64,000 bases of DNA from Cryptomeria japonica. Taxonomy: Eukaryota; Streptophyta; Pinopsida; Cupressales; Cupressaceae. A program made the position numbers and the translations under genes. Positions 11,619 to 22,954 of this stretch are shown here, in pieces (the stretch's first letter is position 1; each line of letters starts with the position of its first letter). Location of the stretch: positions 767,099,330 through 767,163,329 of the forward strand of contig NC_081408.1 of NCBI RefSeq assembly GCF_030272615.1, given 5' to 3'. The notes beneath the pieces are model-generated. The model had not been told where the DNA came from. It did no database searches and saw only the letters and a program-made list of their open reading frames with translations.

Positions 11619-14600
11619 TTATACCATCTGCATCCTCTCTCTTTTGCAAAGCTCTATAATTGTCTCATGCTCTTCCATAGAGAGAGTCCATAATTGTTTA
11701 TTAGTAGGCCTACCATGATATCTATCTAATTTTATATTCATTGCCACTACCAAATGCGAGTAATGTATAATCTTCTTCTCTAATTCATAATCTTCAAATG
11801 CAGGCAATCCATTCTTTCTTGTTAGATATTTGTGTAGCGAAGTGCCAACAACAACCACAGATCCTATTGGATAGTCATAACCATCATCATCTACTCGAGG
11901 AGTAGTTAGCTTATGTTTTGGCTCTACACATCGAGCCAACCAATACTCTGTCCCCTCTTCATTGTTCTCTGGTGCAACAATAGCATCGACATGTCCTGTG
12001 CACAAAACAATTTTATTTTAATATTTAATGAGAAATAAAAACAAAAATATACACTGTAAGATTTCATAAATTTCTGTACTATTTAATAAATCAAAACAAA
12101 TTTCAAAAATAATTTTACCTTGTTGTATAAGATCTGAAATGCGATCATAGTCATTTGATGCAAACATTTGATCCATATCTTCATCAGTTCTTTCATGCAG
12201 ATCATTTGCATCTATGGGTGTCAATGATCTTTGTTGCCATTCTTCAACCCATTCTTTATTCTCACAAAATTTCCAATCTCCGAAAACACAAAACTGACAA
12301 AAGCAAGCAAGTTGCCTTGTGAATATAGTCCATGTGTTTGAATTAGAACTCTTAAATGAATTCCATTTAGCTAATCCAATGATGGTATTACAATCATGCC
12401 GAATAGGAATACTATCTTCCTCTATCAACCAGAAGAAACGTCAAATTGCAGAGTTTTTAGTTGATCCTTTTGACAACTTTGAATTGCACCAATTTACAAC
12501 TGCACGAGCATCTCTAAATTTCACTGCATCCTCGAATTTCAATTGTTCTCTAGCAAGAGCTCTTTTTATACAGGCACTGGCTCCATCGTGTTCCCCCTTA
12601 CCATGTCCCACTTCAAAAACACTCAATAAATGTTGGACATTGGTTATCTTGTGAACTTTGCATAGCCAATAAAACATTCTTGCATTTTTGAATTGTCCAG
12701 TGCAATTATCTGACCATATCATATGTTGTTTCATGTAAATTTCTCTTTCCTTAAGATTATCATAAAATACCTCGAAGCAATGTTGAATAAACTCTGAAGA
12801 GTGTAATCGATTATCGCTAACATAGAAATGATACTCCCTCAAAATTTTTCTGTTATCTTCTATACTGTCATGGTCATGTCCATATATAATGTGCACAAAT
12901 ATGGCCACTTTCACTGAGTTGTAGTATTGTGATTGAGTTTCCTCTTGTGGTTTTAGAGTATAATTTTCTGCAAAATCCACAACTGATACTATTGTTCCAA
13001 CTGGAAATGTGTTCTTGCATATGCGAAACTGTCCATCAAGCCACCGGGCATGTTGGGAATGTTTCACATATTTTGGAACAATATGAGTTTTAAACTCACT
13101 AATAAATGCATTCACACTATTCTGTTCTGTAATCAATTCTAAACGTTTCCCCATCTTTCCATCATTTAGAGGGTATTCTATATTTTTAAATCTCCTAACA
13201 TCAACCATTTTTTGTCCAAACTCAGATGAAACATGTTCATGCAAACATTCACCTATCAAAGAATAGTTCCCACATAAATTGCAAAGGCCATAAATGCATG
13301 AACTGGAAAGAAATAATTGTTCATTAGCTAGTTTACAAAATAAACTTCCAATAAAATCTTTTATAGTTTCAGGTGGAACATAAACACCACAATCCTACAC
13401 AAGATCATTACCATGCAACATACAATGTATATATCGAAAAACATCATAATAGTAACGAAACTGGACATGAGTTTTACAACAACAAGATATTCTTTGTTTA
13501 TTGATTTTAAAATACCAGGGTTTGCATTTTTCAAATGATCTTTGACTAATTGGTCAATTCATTAACACAGACTCATCACTAAATTTTTTAAAGAATTCAG
13601 TTTGAGTCATGTCAAGAAGACGTTTTGGATGAGGATCACGAAGTTTTGATCCCACCCTTAACTTTAAAACATCTCTAGCATTTGATTAAACTCTAGTGTT
13701 ATCATGCCAAAATTTTGCAATTAATTGTTTAGTTTCATCATTTAATTTCATGTCCGACCTTTGAAGTCTACCACTAAAACTCCAACAATGGTTTAGTGGA
13801 TCAATTTCAATTGTGTCTCTTCTTTTGGCCGCTCTTGACAAGGTTCTACAATGTAAGTTCAAATAGCCACTTATATCACTTAACATTCTTTTACTAACAA
13901 TCATTTTGTCAACTATAGCAGTCATTATAACTCTACGTGCTGCATTCTTATCTTTAGATCAACTTGTTTTTCCTATAGAATCGATGGCACTGGCAACAGT
14001 AGATACAACTTGCTTATATGATTCATCTTTTCTTTTTGGTTTTGCATAAATACCTATTTTTTTCATGACTTTACGCATTTTTAACATTTTTATTAATTGT
14101 AGCATTAATTGACATTGGAATCCTAACTTTTTATTATAGAAAAATTGTTTATATAATTTGTTTGCATGTGTTCTGATTTGTCTCCAAGAAACTAACCCAT
14201 TAAGATTATCTAGCACATTGCTATCAATAGTAAACAAATTACATTCATTTTCTTTCAGAGAGGGTGGTGTAATATTTTCAATTTTTATTTCTTTTCGTGT
14301 TGGTGTATGAAATTTATATCCAACTTCATTTAAATCAGCAATTTGATTGGCATCATAGTCATCGGGATTTAAAAACATACCAGGATTCGCATCCACATCA
14401 ACATTTGCATCAACAGTTATGCTCGTGTGTGGTTATACATTTCTTGCATCCATCATGATGTCTTCAATGGTCTCATCTACAATGGGCACTGAACTAGATG
14501 CTTCAGAAGTGTTATTCAATTGTCATTGTTGTGATCTTCGATCTCTTTGGCATTTTGCCTCCTTCTCTCTTTGTGCTTGAATTTCGTCCACTGTCATTGT

Positions 14601-14636
14601 CCTCTTTTTTTTCTTTTGACGTTGCTTAGAACCCAT
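11619..14636 (-). pseudogene. DDE-type transposase, 964 codons, one intron
   Basis: Reads from ATG at 14636 (MGSKQRQKKKKR, basic) to the stop at 11619. One 122-bp GT-AG intron (12118-11997) joins QQG to HVDAIV in frame. Exon 1 stays in a single frame for 2518 bases. The catalytic triad I propose is Asp554 in VVDFAENY, Asp643 in WSDNCTGQFKN and Glu682 in GHGKGEHDG, spacing D-88-D-38-E, which is normal for cut-and-paste transposases. A CCCKTH motif lies upstream (near 13475) and a Cys-rich patch (CFCQFCVFGDWKFC) in the C-terminal third. I count about seven in-frame stops and no frameshift, so it is a dead copy with a well-kept frame. It resembles a transposase-like family seen widely in plants and animals, but I cannot name the superfamily with confidence. 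Confidence 0.75.
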
Positions 14637-14800
14637 TTTTACAAACTTGTCTTCAAAAAAAATATCTTTTTACTGAGTTCTTCAAAAAATCATGTAAAAA
14701 ATATTAAAAAGTACTGCCAGATGATGTAAAAAATCTTTGTCAGTATGGATTTCAATGATAGTGTGGTAAATCGATGCAATCTATCTTTTTTTTTTACAGT

Positions 14801-14876
14801 AACGGTTATTTAGAAACGGGGGCCCGTTATTTAAATAACGGGCCCCCGTTTTTAAAACAGGAGCCCGTTATTAAAT
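14801..14876 (-). repeat. Right terminal inverted repeat of the DNA transposon
   Basis: Contains AAACGGGGGCCCG (14814-14826), AACGGGCCCCCGTTTTTAAA (about 14837-14856) and GGAGCCCGTTATTAAA (about 14860-14875). These are the inverted counterparts of the left repeat at 4877-4957. Confidence 0.65.
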
Positions 14877-15799
14877 CCAACAGGCAAAAAATGAAACATG
14901 TAAAATTTGAATTCACAGCCCACCACTTGCCTCGGGATTAGGCCCAAGATAGGCCTGGGATGGCCACACCTGAGACATGACCCTGCAAATTCAAAGCTCC
15001 ATGAATGAAAGCACAAATATGATGAAATGAAATAGTTTACGTGCCTCTAATCAGAGAATTTTTATATGAAATTGAAACCCATTTCAGATTATACTGTCTA
15101 GATTCTAAATATGTAAATTAATTTAAAAATTGATTATTTTAACTATTTTTCATTTAATTTATACTAAATCAGGTCCATAAATTTGAAATATTAACTAATT
15201 TTCTTAATTTAATAACTTTTTTATTTTAATGAATTTTGAAAAAAAAATTATATGTCATCAATCTACACAAAATTCTTTTCAATTTAAAAAAAAAAATTCA
15301 AAAAATACTAAGTTTACGTCAAATTATGTGGGTCATACACATCAAATTTTTAAAAAGATAATTACGGCCATTAAAAAATTAATTAAAAAAATATATTTGA
15401 AAAAAAAATACAGAAAAATATGCTCATCAATCTTCAGTGTGTTACAAACCATTTCCCAGAACGGTTTGAGAAAATAATTTTAATTGTGTCAAAAAGTGTG
15501 GGTCATACACATGCATGGTATGGTCCTGAAACAGGCATTTTTAAAACATAGTTTTTAGAACTCCATTCAAAAAGTTATTTTTTATTATGTGGGTATTAAA
15601 ATAAATTACATATTTGAAAAGTACACTCAAAGAGATATCTTTTATATTCCTGACTTTTTCCAAGATTCAATCTCTAAGTGTTTCAAAATTTAAGCTCAAG
15701 TGAGACAAAATCTGAAAAATAGGGAAAACACTTCCAGACCCCTTTTATAAAATGAGAGGGAAAGATTTTTTTTTTAATTTTTAATTTTGGTGACTTTTT
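14877..15799. other. Unassigned AT-rich DNA
   Basis: Long A/T runs without a credible gene. The phrase GTGGGTCATACACAT occurs at about 15329 and about 15497. This DNA lies between the transposon and the start of the ORF2 homology, and may be ORF2-element leader or an older repeat. Confidence 0.4.
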
Positions 15800-16141
15800 G
15801 TTGACATATTATTAACCAGTATTTCACTTAAGTAGTGAAATTAGGGTTTGTAACCTAAAAGTGTGAGCATTTATTATAGTTGGTAAAAAGGATAAAAACA
15901 AGTTTTACCTTATCATTTTTACCCTAACTCTTTCGAAAAAGGAAAATTGAAGTGATTGCAGAGCAGAGTGATTGTCTTGGTGCAAATTGGCAAATTGCTT
16001 TGTGATTAAAGAAATCAAGTTGAATTATAAGCTGGAGAGAAGTGAACGGGAATGCATTTGAACAGTTCAACTGGGAAATAGAGAGACATGCAAGACATTA
16101 GGTATTTCTTCGTATTTCACTTCGGAACTTGCTTATCTAGA
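15800..16141 (+). other. Leader of the ORF2 gene of element J
   Basis: GAAATTAGGGTTTGTAACC and GAGCATTTATTATAG (about 15837-15880) match the reverse complement of about 35915-35960, which precedes ORF2 of element C. This shows the same gene layout in both elements. Confidence 0.6.
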
Positions 16142-16547
16142 ATGGCATCTATTTCTAAGTCTGTAGAGAGGTTGATGATCACTGTTGAGCCTGAGGAAGC
16201 TCTAAAGGTAGATAAAATTATGTCTTATAATGCATTATTGCAAGTCCCGAGTGGTGTTGTGGTCAAAGGTGATTTGTCTAGCTATATAGATTGCAAAATT
16301 GAAGAGTTGGGAACTCTTCGCATCTATACTCAACCAAAATCACTCTGTAATAAGGATTGAAAGATTGAAACTAAATATGCTAGGATTTTTTAAAAAGGGT
16401 TTCATAATGCCGCCTACTTTCTTGAAGATTTTGAGGATGATCACATAAGAATAATTTTGAGTCCAGTCCATGGAGAGAATATGTATCTGGAGAGGACTCA
16501 CACAATAACCAAGGAAGCTATTAGGGCTATAATGGGTTATTGCTCAA
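16142..16547 (+). pseudogene. ORF2 N-terminal domain, element J (interrupted)
   Basis: Starts MASISKSVERLM. It holds GVVVKGDLSSYIDC and, after two in-frame stops (16358, about 16391), DHIRIILSPVHGENMYLERT. These align with GVIIEGDISGFIDC and DHIRIILSQVLGDKMYLQRM in the ORF2 of element C (35632-35270). The frame is cut at 16547 by insertion of gypsy H. Fragments of comparable C-terminal type resume at 48311-49027, but I cannot prove they are the same copy. Function is unknown. The conserved block has no motif I recognise as an enzyme. Confidence 0.65.
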
Positions 16548-19500
16548 TGTTGGTTAACAGATTTTTCTCCTTCTTGAAATTTAAACTATTATCTTCTTAA
16601 AGAAAAATATGACTCTATTTTACCCTTTTGAAAGAAACAAATATACCAACAGTTGGAAGAATTAATGAAAATTCAACCTCTGCATTAAAGGGCAGCTCCT
16701 TGTATGATTTGCAATGAATTTATTATACAATTGATATGCTAACACTTTTAACAAGAAAGCATTGAAAGGCTTCAACATTTATCCATCAACACAAATAAAC
16801 ACCTTCAAACCTAAAAACATAAGAAATTTTTAGAAAGAATATCCCAAGGAGAATTCATAGAGTCTGATTTGTAACATACTTGCTCTATAAATTCAAAACA
16901 ATATAGGGACTCAGCAAAAACTAATGGCTCGATCAATACTCTCTCATGCCTCACGAGGCAAGGGGGATCAAGCAAATCAATACAATGTGAGCCATTCAAC
17001 AACCAATAATAAACATGAACTGAGAAGAAATACAAAGATAACTGATCATCAAGTTATATCATACCCATAACAACTTAAGAAAGATTATGAATCTCAGAAT
17101 GCACAGATTCAGAGATAACACAACATTTCATTGATAATCAGTCATTGTATCATCCAAACAATTCATATTAGAAACCAAAATTTTATCTGTTGCTCTCAAA
17201 ATCACAGTTTTCGGAACCCCTACAAAGACAAGCATTATAGCTTAAATAGCCACCAGGCCATAGTTTTTACATGATCAAATAACATTTACTTTCACCCAGG
17301 TGAAAGAAACCATTTGAAACAACATAAAAGAAAACTAAATTAACAGCCACTAAAAGGCTGACATTTCATTTTCGGATCAGCTAGGCTTCCATCATGGCAG
17401 AGGAGGTTACGGGCTTGTCTTGCTTTGCAGCGAACCATGCCATTCTAGGTGTGTTGCTGAGAAGTTTAAGATGACTTGGAAATAAGGCAGACCAATGTGT
17501 AGGATCCTCTACTTCCATACTTCTTTATCCATATTCACCTGTGTAACTTTTGCCTTGTGAACCTCTAAATGGTCCAAACAAACAATGAGTATTGATTCAA
17601 TCCTTGGCACTTTCGAAAACTCATGAGTGGTCAAGGATTTTGTTGCCTGAATGAACTAGATCCTTTCTTGAAAAACTTGAGTCATGTCTATAGCCTCTTC
17701 GATTACCTCGGTGCCCTCCTTCATGAGTTGGATATTAATACACTTGAGTTCTTTCTGCATCGTATCAATCAAGTCAGTCAATCCTTTGAGCAGCTTGGTG
17801 GATTCTTCATGGCCCTGCTTAATGATCGAATTGCACCATTCCATGTTTTTCTTTGACATGTACAACACATTGTCATCCAAGTTCTCCACCGGTTTCTCAA
17901 CTAGGAATTCAATCACTCCATACTTCTAAACATCGTTCATCTGTGTGAGGACTGCTACCCACTTAATCCTTTCTTTTTCCTAGATGACTGTTTCCAATTC
18001 AAGCTCTTTACTCATAGTTTTAGCATCCTTATAAATTTGAACTAGGTTACTAATATAATCTGACCCTTGTTGTATTATCAGGTCCAACCATTTATTAAAC
18101 ATCTCAGTCACTACCCTATTCCTTTGAACCTGATCTAGCATTTTCTGGTTTGCTAGTGATTTAGGGTTGACTGACACTGGTATCTACGATAATGGTTGGG
18201 GATCTGAGTTGTGGATAGCATTGATGTACTCAGCCATCTGTGTGACAACTTGCTTCGGTTCTCTTTTATCCTTCTCATCTTTCCAAGTCCTTGAAATTAT
18301 CCTCTTCATGGAGGATTACAGATGCTTAACATCTATAGCCCTTGAAGCAACCCCCAAATCTATTTTTTCCACAGTAAAATCCTCCTTCGTGGCCTTGTCT
18401 ATATCTCTTCCAAGAATGGGTTTGGCAACTTTGGTTGTCCAGTGACCTATTGTGTCAACTACATCAAACATTGCTTGTGATTTGAGATTTTTTGTCTTTG
18501 ACACCTTTCCCAAGCATCTGCTAACCATGTCTTCCATTGGAATTGTGACTGGCACCACACTCCATTTCTTTCCAATGATGGCTTTCATCTATCTTGGTGC
18601 ATTTGCAGGTTCCTTAGGTGGTGGATTTGTCTATGCATCTGGTGAAATAACAATTACCTCGGTATTCATGGGATCCTGTTGAATTTCCTCTTCTTTATTT
18701 GTGTCCATTTCTTGCATCCTGGTCTCATCTTGATCCTGTGAATCCATTGTTTGCTCAAGATCTTCACTGGGGTCCAAGTCTACAACAACCTATTTCAGGA
18801 TAGGCTCCCTACTCTTCTTTTTGTTTCTGGACCAAGTTACTTGGGTAGCTATGAGACCAGATGGAGACCTTTTTTACCTTCTTGGTTGAGTTTTCTCTAC
18901 AACTGGCTTTGAGACACCTGCAACATCAGCAATTTCATTAGTGGCAGAAACAGGAGATTGAACCACAATGCGTGAATCAATTCTTGATTCATGTGAGGAC
19001 AGGTGAGGTGCCTCCTTGAATTTTTTGTTCCTCAACAATCCCTCTATTCTCTTAAAAACATTGAAGGTTCTTGTTTGGATACTATCATCTTCTTTTTTGT
19101 TCCAGATGATTTTAGGAATTGGTTTTCCTTCAATCTCAATATCAAACTCAGGATCCAAAACAACCCCCTCTGTATCTTCTGATACGTTGGATATATTAAT
19201 TAGGAGCCTCATAGTAGTTATCTGTCATAAAGTGAATCTTGACCATAATATCTTTATCACTTCATACTCATCTTTGTAGTTCACCCAATAATCTTCTATC
19301 TGAGGTTCATGGCAAAAATGACTATCTACATTAAGGTTCTCCCTTGCATAAACCTTGCTGTCAAATTTTTGCCTTGCCACATATGGCTGTAGGTTCATCC
19401 ATTTGAACTCCAGTTCCAGGTTCAAGGCATCTGATATAGACTTGCAACTGTAATATCCAAGTTCAATGGGAAATACCACCCAAACTCTTCCTTCGCTCCT

Positions 19501-21558
19501 AATCTTTTATCTATGTAGGCCAATTGCTTACTCACTTCTATAAGCACATAGCTATCAATAGTGTACCTGGGTAGTTTGAATGGTTGGCCTTGAAAGCCAC
19601 CTAGCCCGATGTAAGTAAATCGAGGAAATTGGATAAAGAAACTTCCATATATAATCACAAATTCCATAGCTTCAACTGACATCATCATGTTTGCATCACC
19701 CTGAAGCTCAAAGGCAAATCTTCCCGCGAAGACTCCATTCCACCTGTCAATGTGCTCAACATGTCTTTATTGTTGCAACAAAGGGTAATAATTGTAAACC
19801 CTGATTCCACCTCCAGGGTTCATTAGGTAGTCCAGGCCAATCCCTTATGCAAGCTAAAATGTAGAAAAGGTAGGAAGACATGTAAAACCCTGTCATCCCC
19901 ATTAAGTTTCTCAATCCTTCGTGAAGTCTCTCTACAATTACTTGAGACCAATCCAAAAATTTGTCACTAGATTGAACCACTTGGATGAAAAAGTACATCC
20001 AATGCTCCCAGTACAAGGAATGTGAATTACCCTTTACTCTATTCAAAAGTATAGCAATGTCTCGCACCTCTATGATGAAGTGCTCTCTGGTTAGGGGCTT
20101 GGGTAACCATGATCCTCCTTTCTGAATCTTTAAGAGCCAATTTCTAGCATTTACGCTCCTGTACTTTCTCTTCTTTTTTGAGAAATAGCCATAGGCGTAT
20201 GAATTCCCAATAGTCCAGTCCTCATACTCATCTTTATGTGGAATACCCATTGCCACCATCACCGTTTCTCTATTAATACTGGCCAACTCCTCACCATCAC
20301 TGGTTTTGATACATCTATTCTCAGAGTCATATCTGTTCATTCAAGCCAAAACTAAATCTCGACACGATGCAACAAGTAGGAACACAACAGCTTCCACAAG
20401 ACCAGTCTTGACTATCTTCTCCATAATGAGTCGGTCTAAGGGTTCTTACTCATTTCTAGGAAATCCCCTAAATCTAAATGAACCAAGGATGTGTCTTCCA
20501 ATTCATGAAAAATACTCACCAGATATCAGGTTCGACAAAGCTTTGGAAGCATTGGCCTCATGTTAACTATCTACTCCCTAAAACAAGAAATTTTAAAAAG
20601 ACAGTATCTTAACCCAACAATTTAGAGATTTCCCTTTTCTATACTGATAAAACCTCAGAACGCAAATAAACACAACTTAGGATAAATCAAGTGAACTTAC
20701 CCTTTATTACCATGAAAACTAGAAATTCTTTCGGAGAACAAAGCTCATTTTACCTTCGGCACCTCGAATTTCCTAAAGTATGGCAGTCGCAACCTTCTTA
20801 AATATGGAAATAAATTCATACACACTTCCTTCAATCACACAAGTAAATATCTATAGCGCCACACATGCTTCAACATGATTTATCCAAGCGTGCAAAGTAA
20901 TGGTGAAATGACACAAACTGACACCTTCTTAATTATCCATCACTTTCGCACAAGTAATTTGATGTTCTCATGATTACTTTCCACATTTATAATTTTAAAT
21001 TGCCAAATAAGGGAATATTCCTTGTTGTCACGCCACTTTTATTTCCACCAAAAAGCTTTAGAGTTAGTTTTGAAAAGAACCCATGAACCTTTAACCATTT
21101 GACAAAAAGGTTCATCGGTTCAAGTTCACTTAAGAAATATAACAGTGAGTGGGCGACACACAAAACAACACCGGGAACAAGCGACAAAATAAAAAGAATA
21201 TTAAACGTGAACCTTGAACCTTTTAAATTGCTTGAAATTTGGTTCAAGGTTCAAGACCGCATATCAACTTAAAACATAAGGACTTTTGAACTTTGAACCT
21301 TGAACCACTTAAAATTCGGTTCAAAGGGTTCAAAACTTCAATGACCACAAACAAAAGTGCACTTGTTCACATGGTGACAAAGATCGAAAATGAATCTCTT
21401 TTTAAAATGCGCTTTGAACATTGAACCATTTGAACCTTTTTTTGAAAGAGTTCAATGGTTCAAGTACAAGGAGAACAAATGACCCAACGGAAGTAAAGGA
21501 ACAAAAGGCAACCCGCGAGTTTGAATATTTAAAGCGGAAAATTATTGATGGACTAACA
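16548..21558 (-). repeat. 3' LTR of gypsy H, ~5 kb and containing a reading frame
   Basis: The low-coordinate end TGTTGGTTAACAGAT is exactly shared with 27505 at the primer-site side of the 5' LTR. The match is traced through 16548-17760 = 27505-28715, 17760-18350 = 42719-43308 and 18348-21200 = 44371-47216. The high-coordinate end at 21558 (TGTTAG on the minus strand) is inferred. Length is about 5.0 kb, with at least 4.6 kb verified by the repeat. Confidence 0.8.
17381..20561 (-). pseudogene. LTR-internal reading frame of gypsy H (3' LTR copy), ~1000 codons
   Basis: A protein-like frame on the same strand as gag-pol but inside the LTR. It begins MRPMLPKL (20561) and contains MNRYDSENRCIK (20340), DWTIGNSYAYGYFS, WLPKPLTREHF, MTGFYMSSYLFYILA, then GGFQGQPFKLPRY, LQPYVARQKFDSK and a basic SR/KR stretch (about 18870-18780). 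A probable coiled-coil/helical C-terminal part includes VQRNRVVTEMFNKWLDLI (about 18130-18080) and KKNMEWCNSIIKQGHEES. It ends ...DKPVTSSAMMEA at a stop at 17381-17383. Several stops and frameshifts. It is not similar to Gag, Pol or Env motifs I know. The same frame is present in the other LTR. Confidence 0.6.
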
Positions 21559-21735
21559 TCGGCTCTAACTGGGGACTAGAACTGTGAAGGAACTAGAAAT
21601 GAACTCCAGAATCTCTGGTTTCGCATGTAGATTTTATTTAAAGACACAAACAAAACTAAACAGGAAAGACACACAACTGCAAAATTAACTAAACACTATA
21701 TACAAAAACCATGAGGGACTGTTGTTTATAGTTGA
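21559..21735 (-). other. Untranslated region between integrase and 3' LTR of H
   Basis: Matches 1173-1340 of element A in reverse complement. Non-coding; no clear polypurine tract. Confidence 0.5.
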
Positions 21736-22954
21736 TATAATTTCAAATCTTGACCATTATAGGTCAAAGGAAGAACAATACCATCTAGATATGCAAGTTT
21801 GAAAGAATTTGGTCCCTTTACATGATGAATCAAGAATGGTCCCTTCCAAAGTGACTCGAAATTGGCATGTGCTCCCTTGGGCTCTCTTCCTCTATCTCAA
21901 AGTAGTACCTGATTGCCTAGAACTTTTGAGGCCTTGTTTGCTTGTCAAATATCCTTTTCACCCTCATCTGGTGTTTTTTTATTCAGTCCACCAGTTTATC
22001 TCTTTCTTCATCAATCTTTGTCAAGTGCATGATCTGCTTTTCTAGAGAACTTTAGAAATAAACATCTTCAATAACCGTTTGTAGTTTGGTAGCTGCCAGC
22101 TCCAAAGGAAGTGCTACCTGAGTGCCAACACCATAGACCAGTTCAAATGGAGACATCCTCATTGCCCTCATTGGCAATGTACGATCAACCCAAAGGGCCT
22201 CATGTAGTTTCTTATGCTAATCGTAAAAATTCTCACTCGCTAATTTTTTCATGATATTAATGAGATTTTTATTACTCAACTCAACCTGGTCATTTCCTTG
22301 AGGATAATAATTAGATGAGTGAGAAATAGAGATTCCATGATCATAGAAAAATAAATAAATTTCAGCAGAGGAGAAATTGGTAGCGTTGTCAACTACAATT
22401 TTTAACAGAACTCCAAATCGAACTAGGATGTTCTCTTTTAGAAAATTACAAACAATCTTTGAGGATGTCTTTCATACTGGAATGGCCTCAACTCATTTAG
22501 TGAAATAGTCCATGGTTGTTAATATATGAGTGTGTCCTGGACTAGAGGTAGGTGTCAAGGGACCAATGAAATCCAAACCCCACTACTTGAAGGGTTCATC
22601 TACAACCACAGGTCGAAGTGGTAACGTTACCAGTTGCAGCTTTCCTATAAACAACATACATTTTTCACACCTAGCCACCCATGCATACGCATCCCTAAAC
22701 ATTCATGGCCAATAATAACAGTTCCTCGAGATCTTGTAGGCAGTTACTATTGAAGATAAATGACCCCCACAGGCTTTGTCATGGAATATTTTCAAAAGAG
22801 ACTCTTGGAGTGATTTATCAATGCAATGCAAGAAGGTTCCATCCAGTCCCCTCTTATATAATAAATCATTAAAAATGACGTACTTAGCAACTTTTAGCCC
22901 CAGATTCCTCTTTTGTTTCATAGAAAGATGTTCTGGGCAATCTCCATATATCAA
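21736..22954 (-). pseudogene. Integrase of gypsy H
   Basis: The minus-strand frame resumes with LSMKQKRNLGLKVAKYVIF, then the zinc region (FHDKACGGHLSS ... RCEKC, both Cys kept), GLDFIGPLTPTS, VVDNATNFSS and a degenerate NGQ-E region near 22290, followed by MSPFELVYGVGTQVALPLEL (about 22160-22100). It is collinear with element A (1-1172). Frameshifts and stops interrupt it, notably between the zinc finger and the core. Confidence 0.85.

Larger units (their letters stand above)
4877..14876. mobile_element. DNA transposon, ~10 kb, DDE transposase plus accessory ORF1
   Basis: A two-gene class II element. The left end (about 4879-4957) and the right end (about 14801-14876) carry the same GC-rich unit in opposite orientation: AAACGGGCCCCCGTTTATAAA on the left and TAACGGGCCCCCGTTTCTAAA on the reverse complement of the right, each with a degenerate second copy. 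Inside are ORF1 (+, 8562-10791) and a transposase gene (-, 14636-11619), convergent and separated by AT-rich DNA. Everything from 4958 to 14800 is otherwise unrelated to the flanking LTR elements. I could not fix the outermost base or a target duplication, so the limits are good to tens of bases only. The superfamily is not assigned. Confidence 0.7.

Noticed and set aside
15229-15477. Lys-rich 82-codon ORF
   Set aside because: Product of A-rich sequence; no protein features.
18452-18682. Plus-strand ORFs across the H LTR
   Set aside because: Antisense shadows of the minus-strand LTR frame, which is the one shared by motif continuity between both LTR copies.
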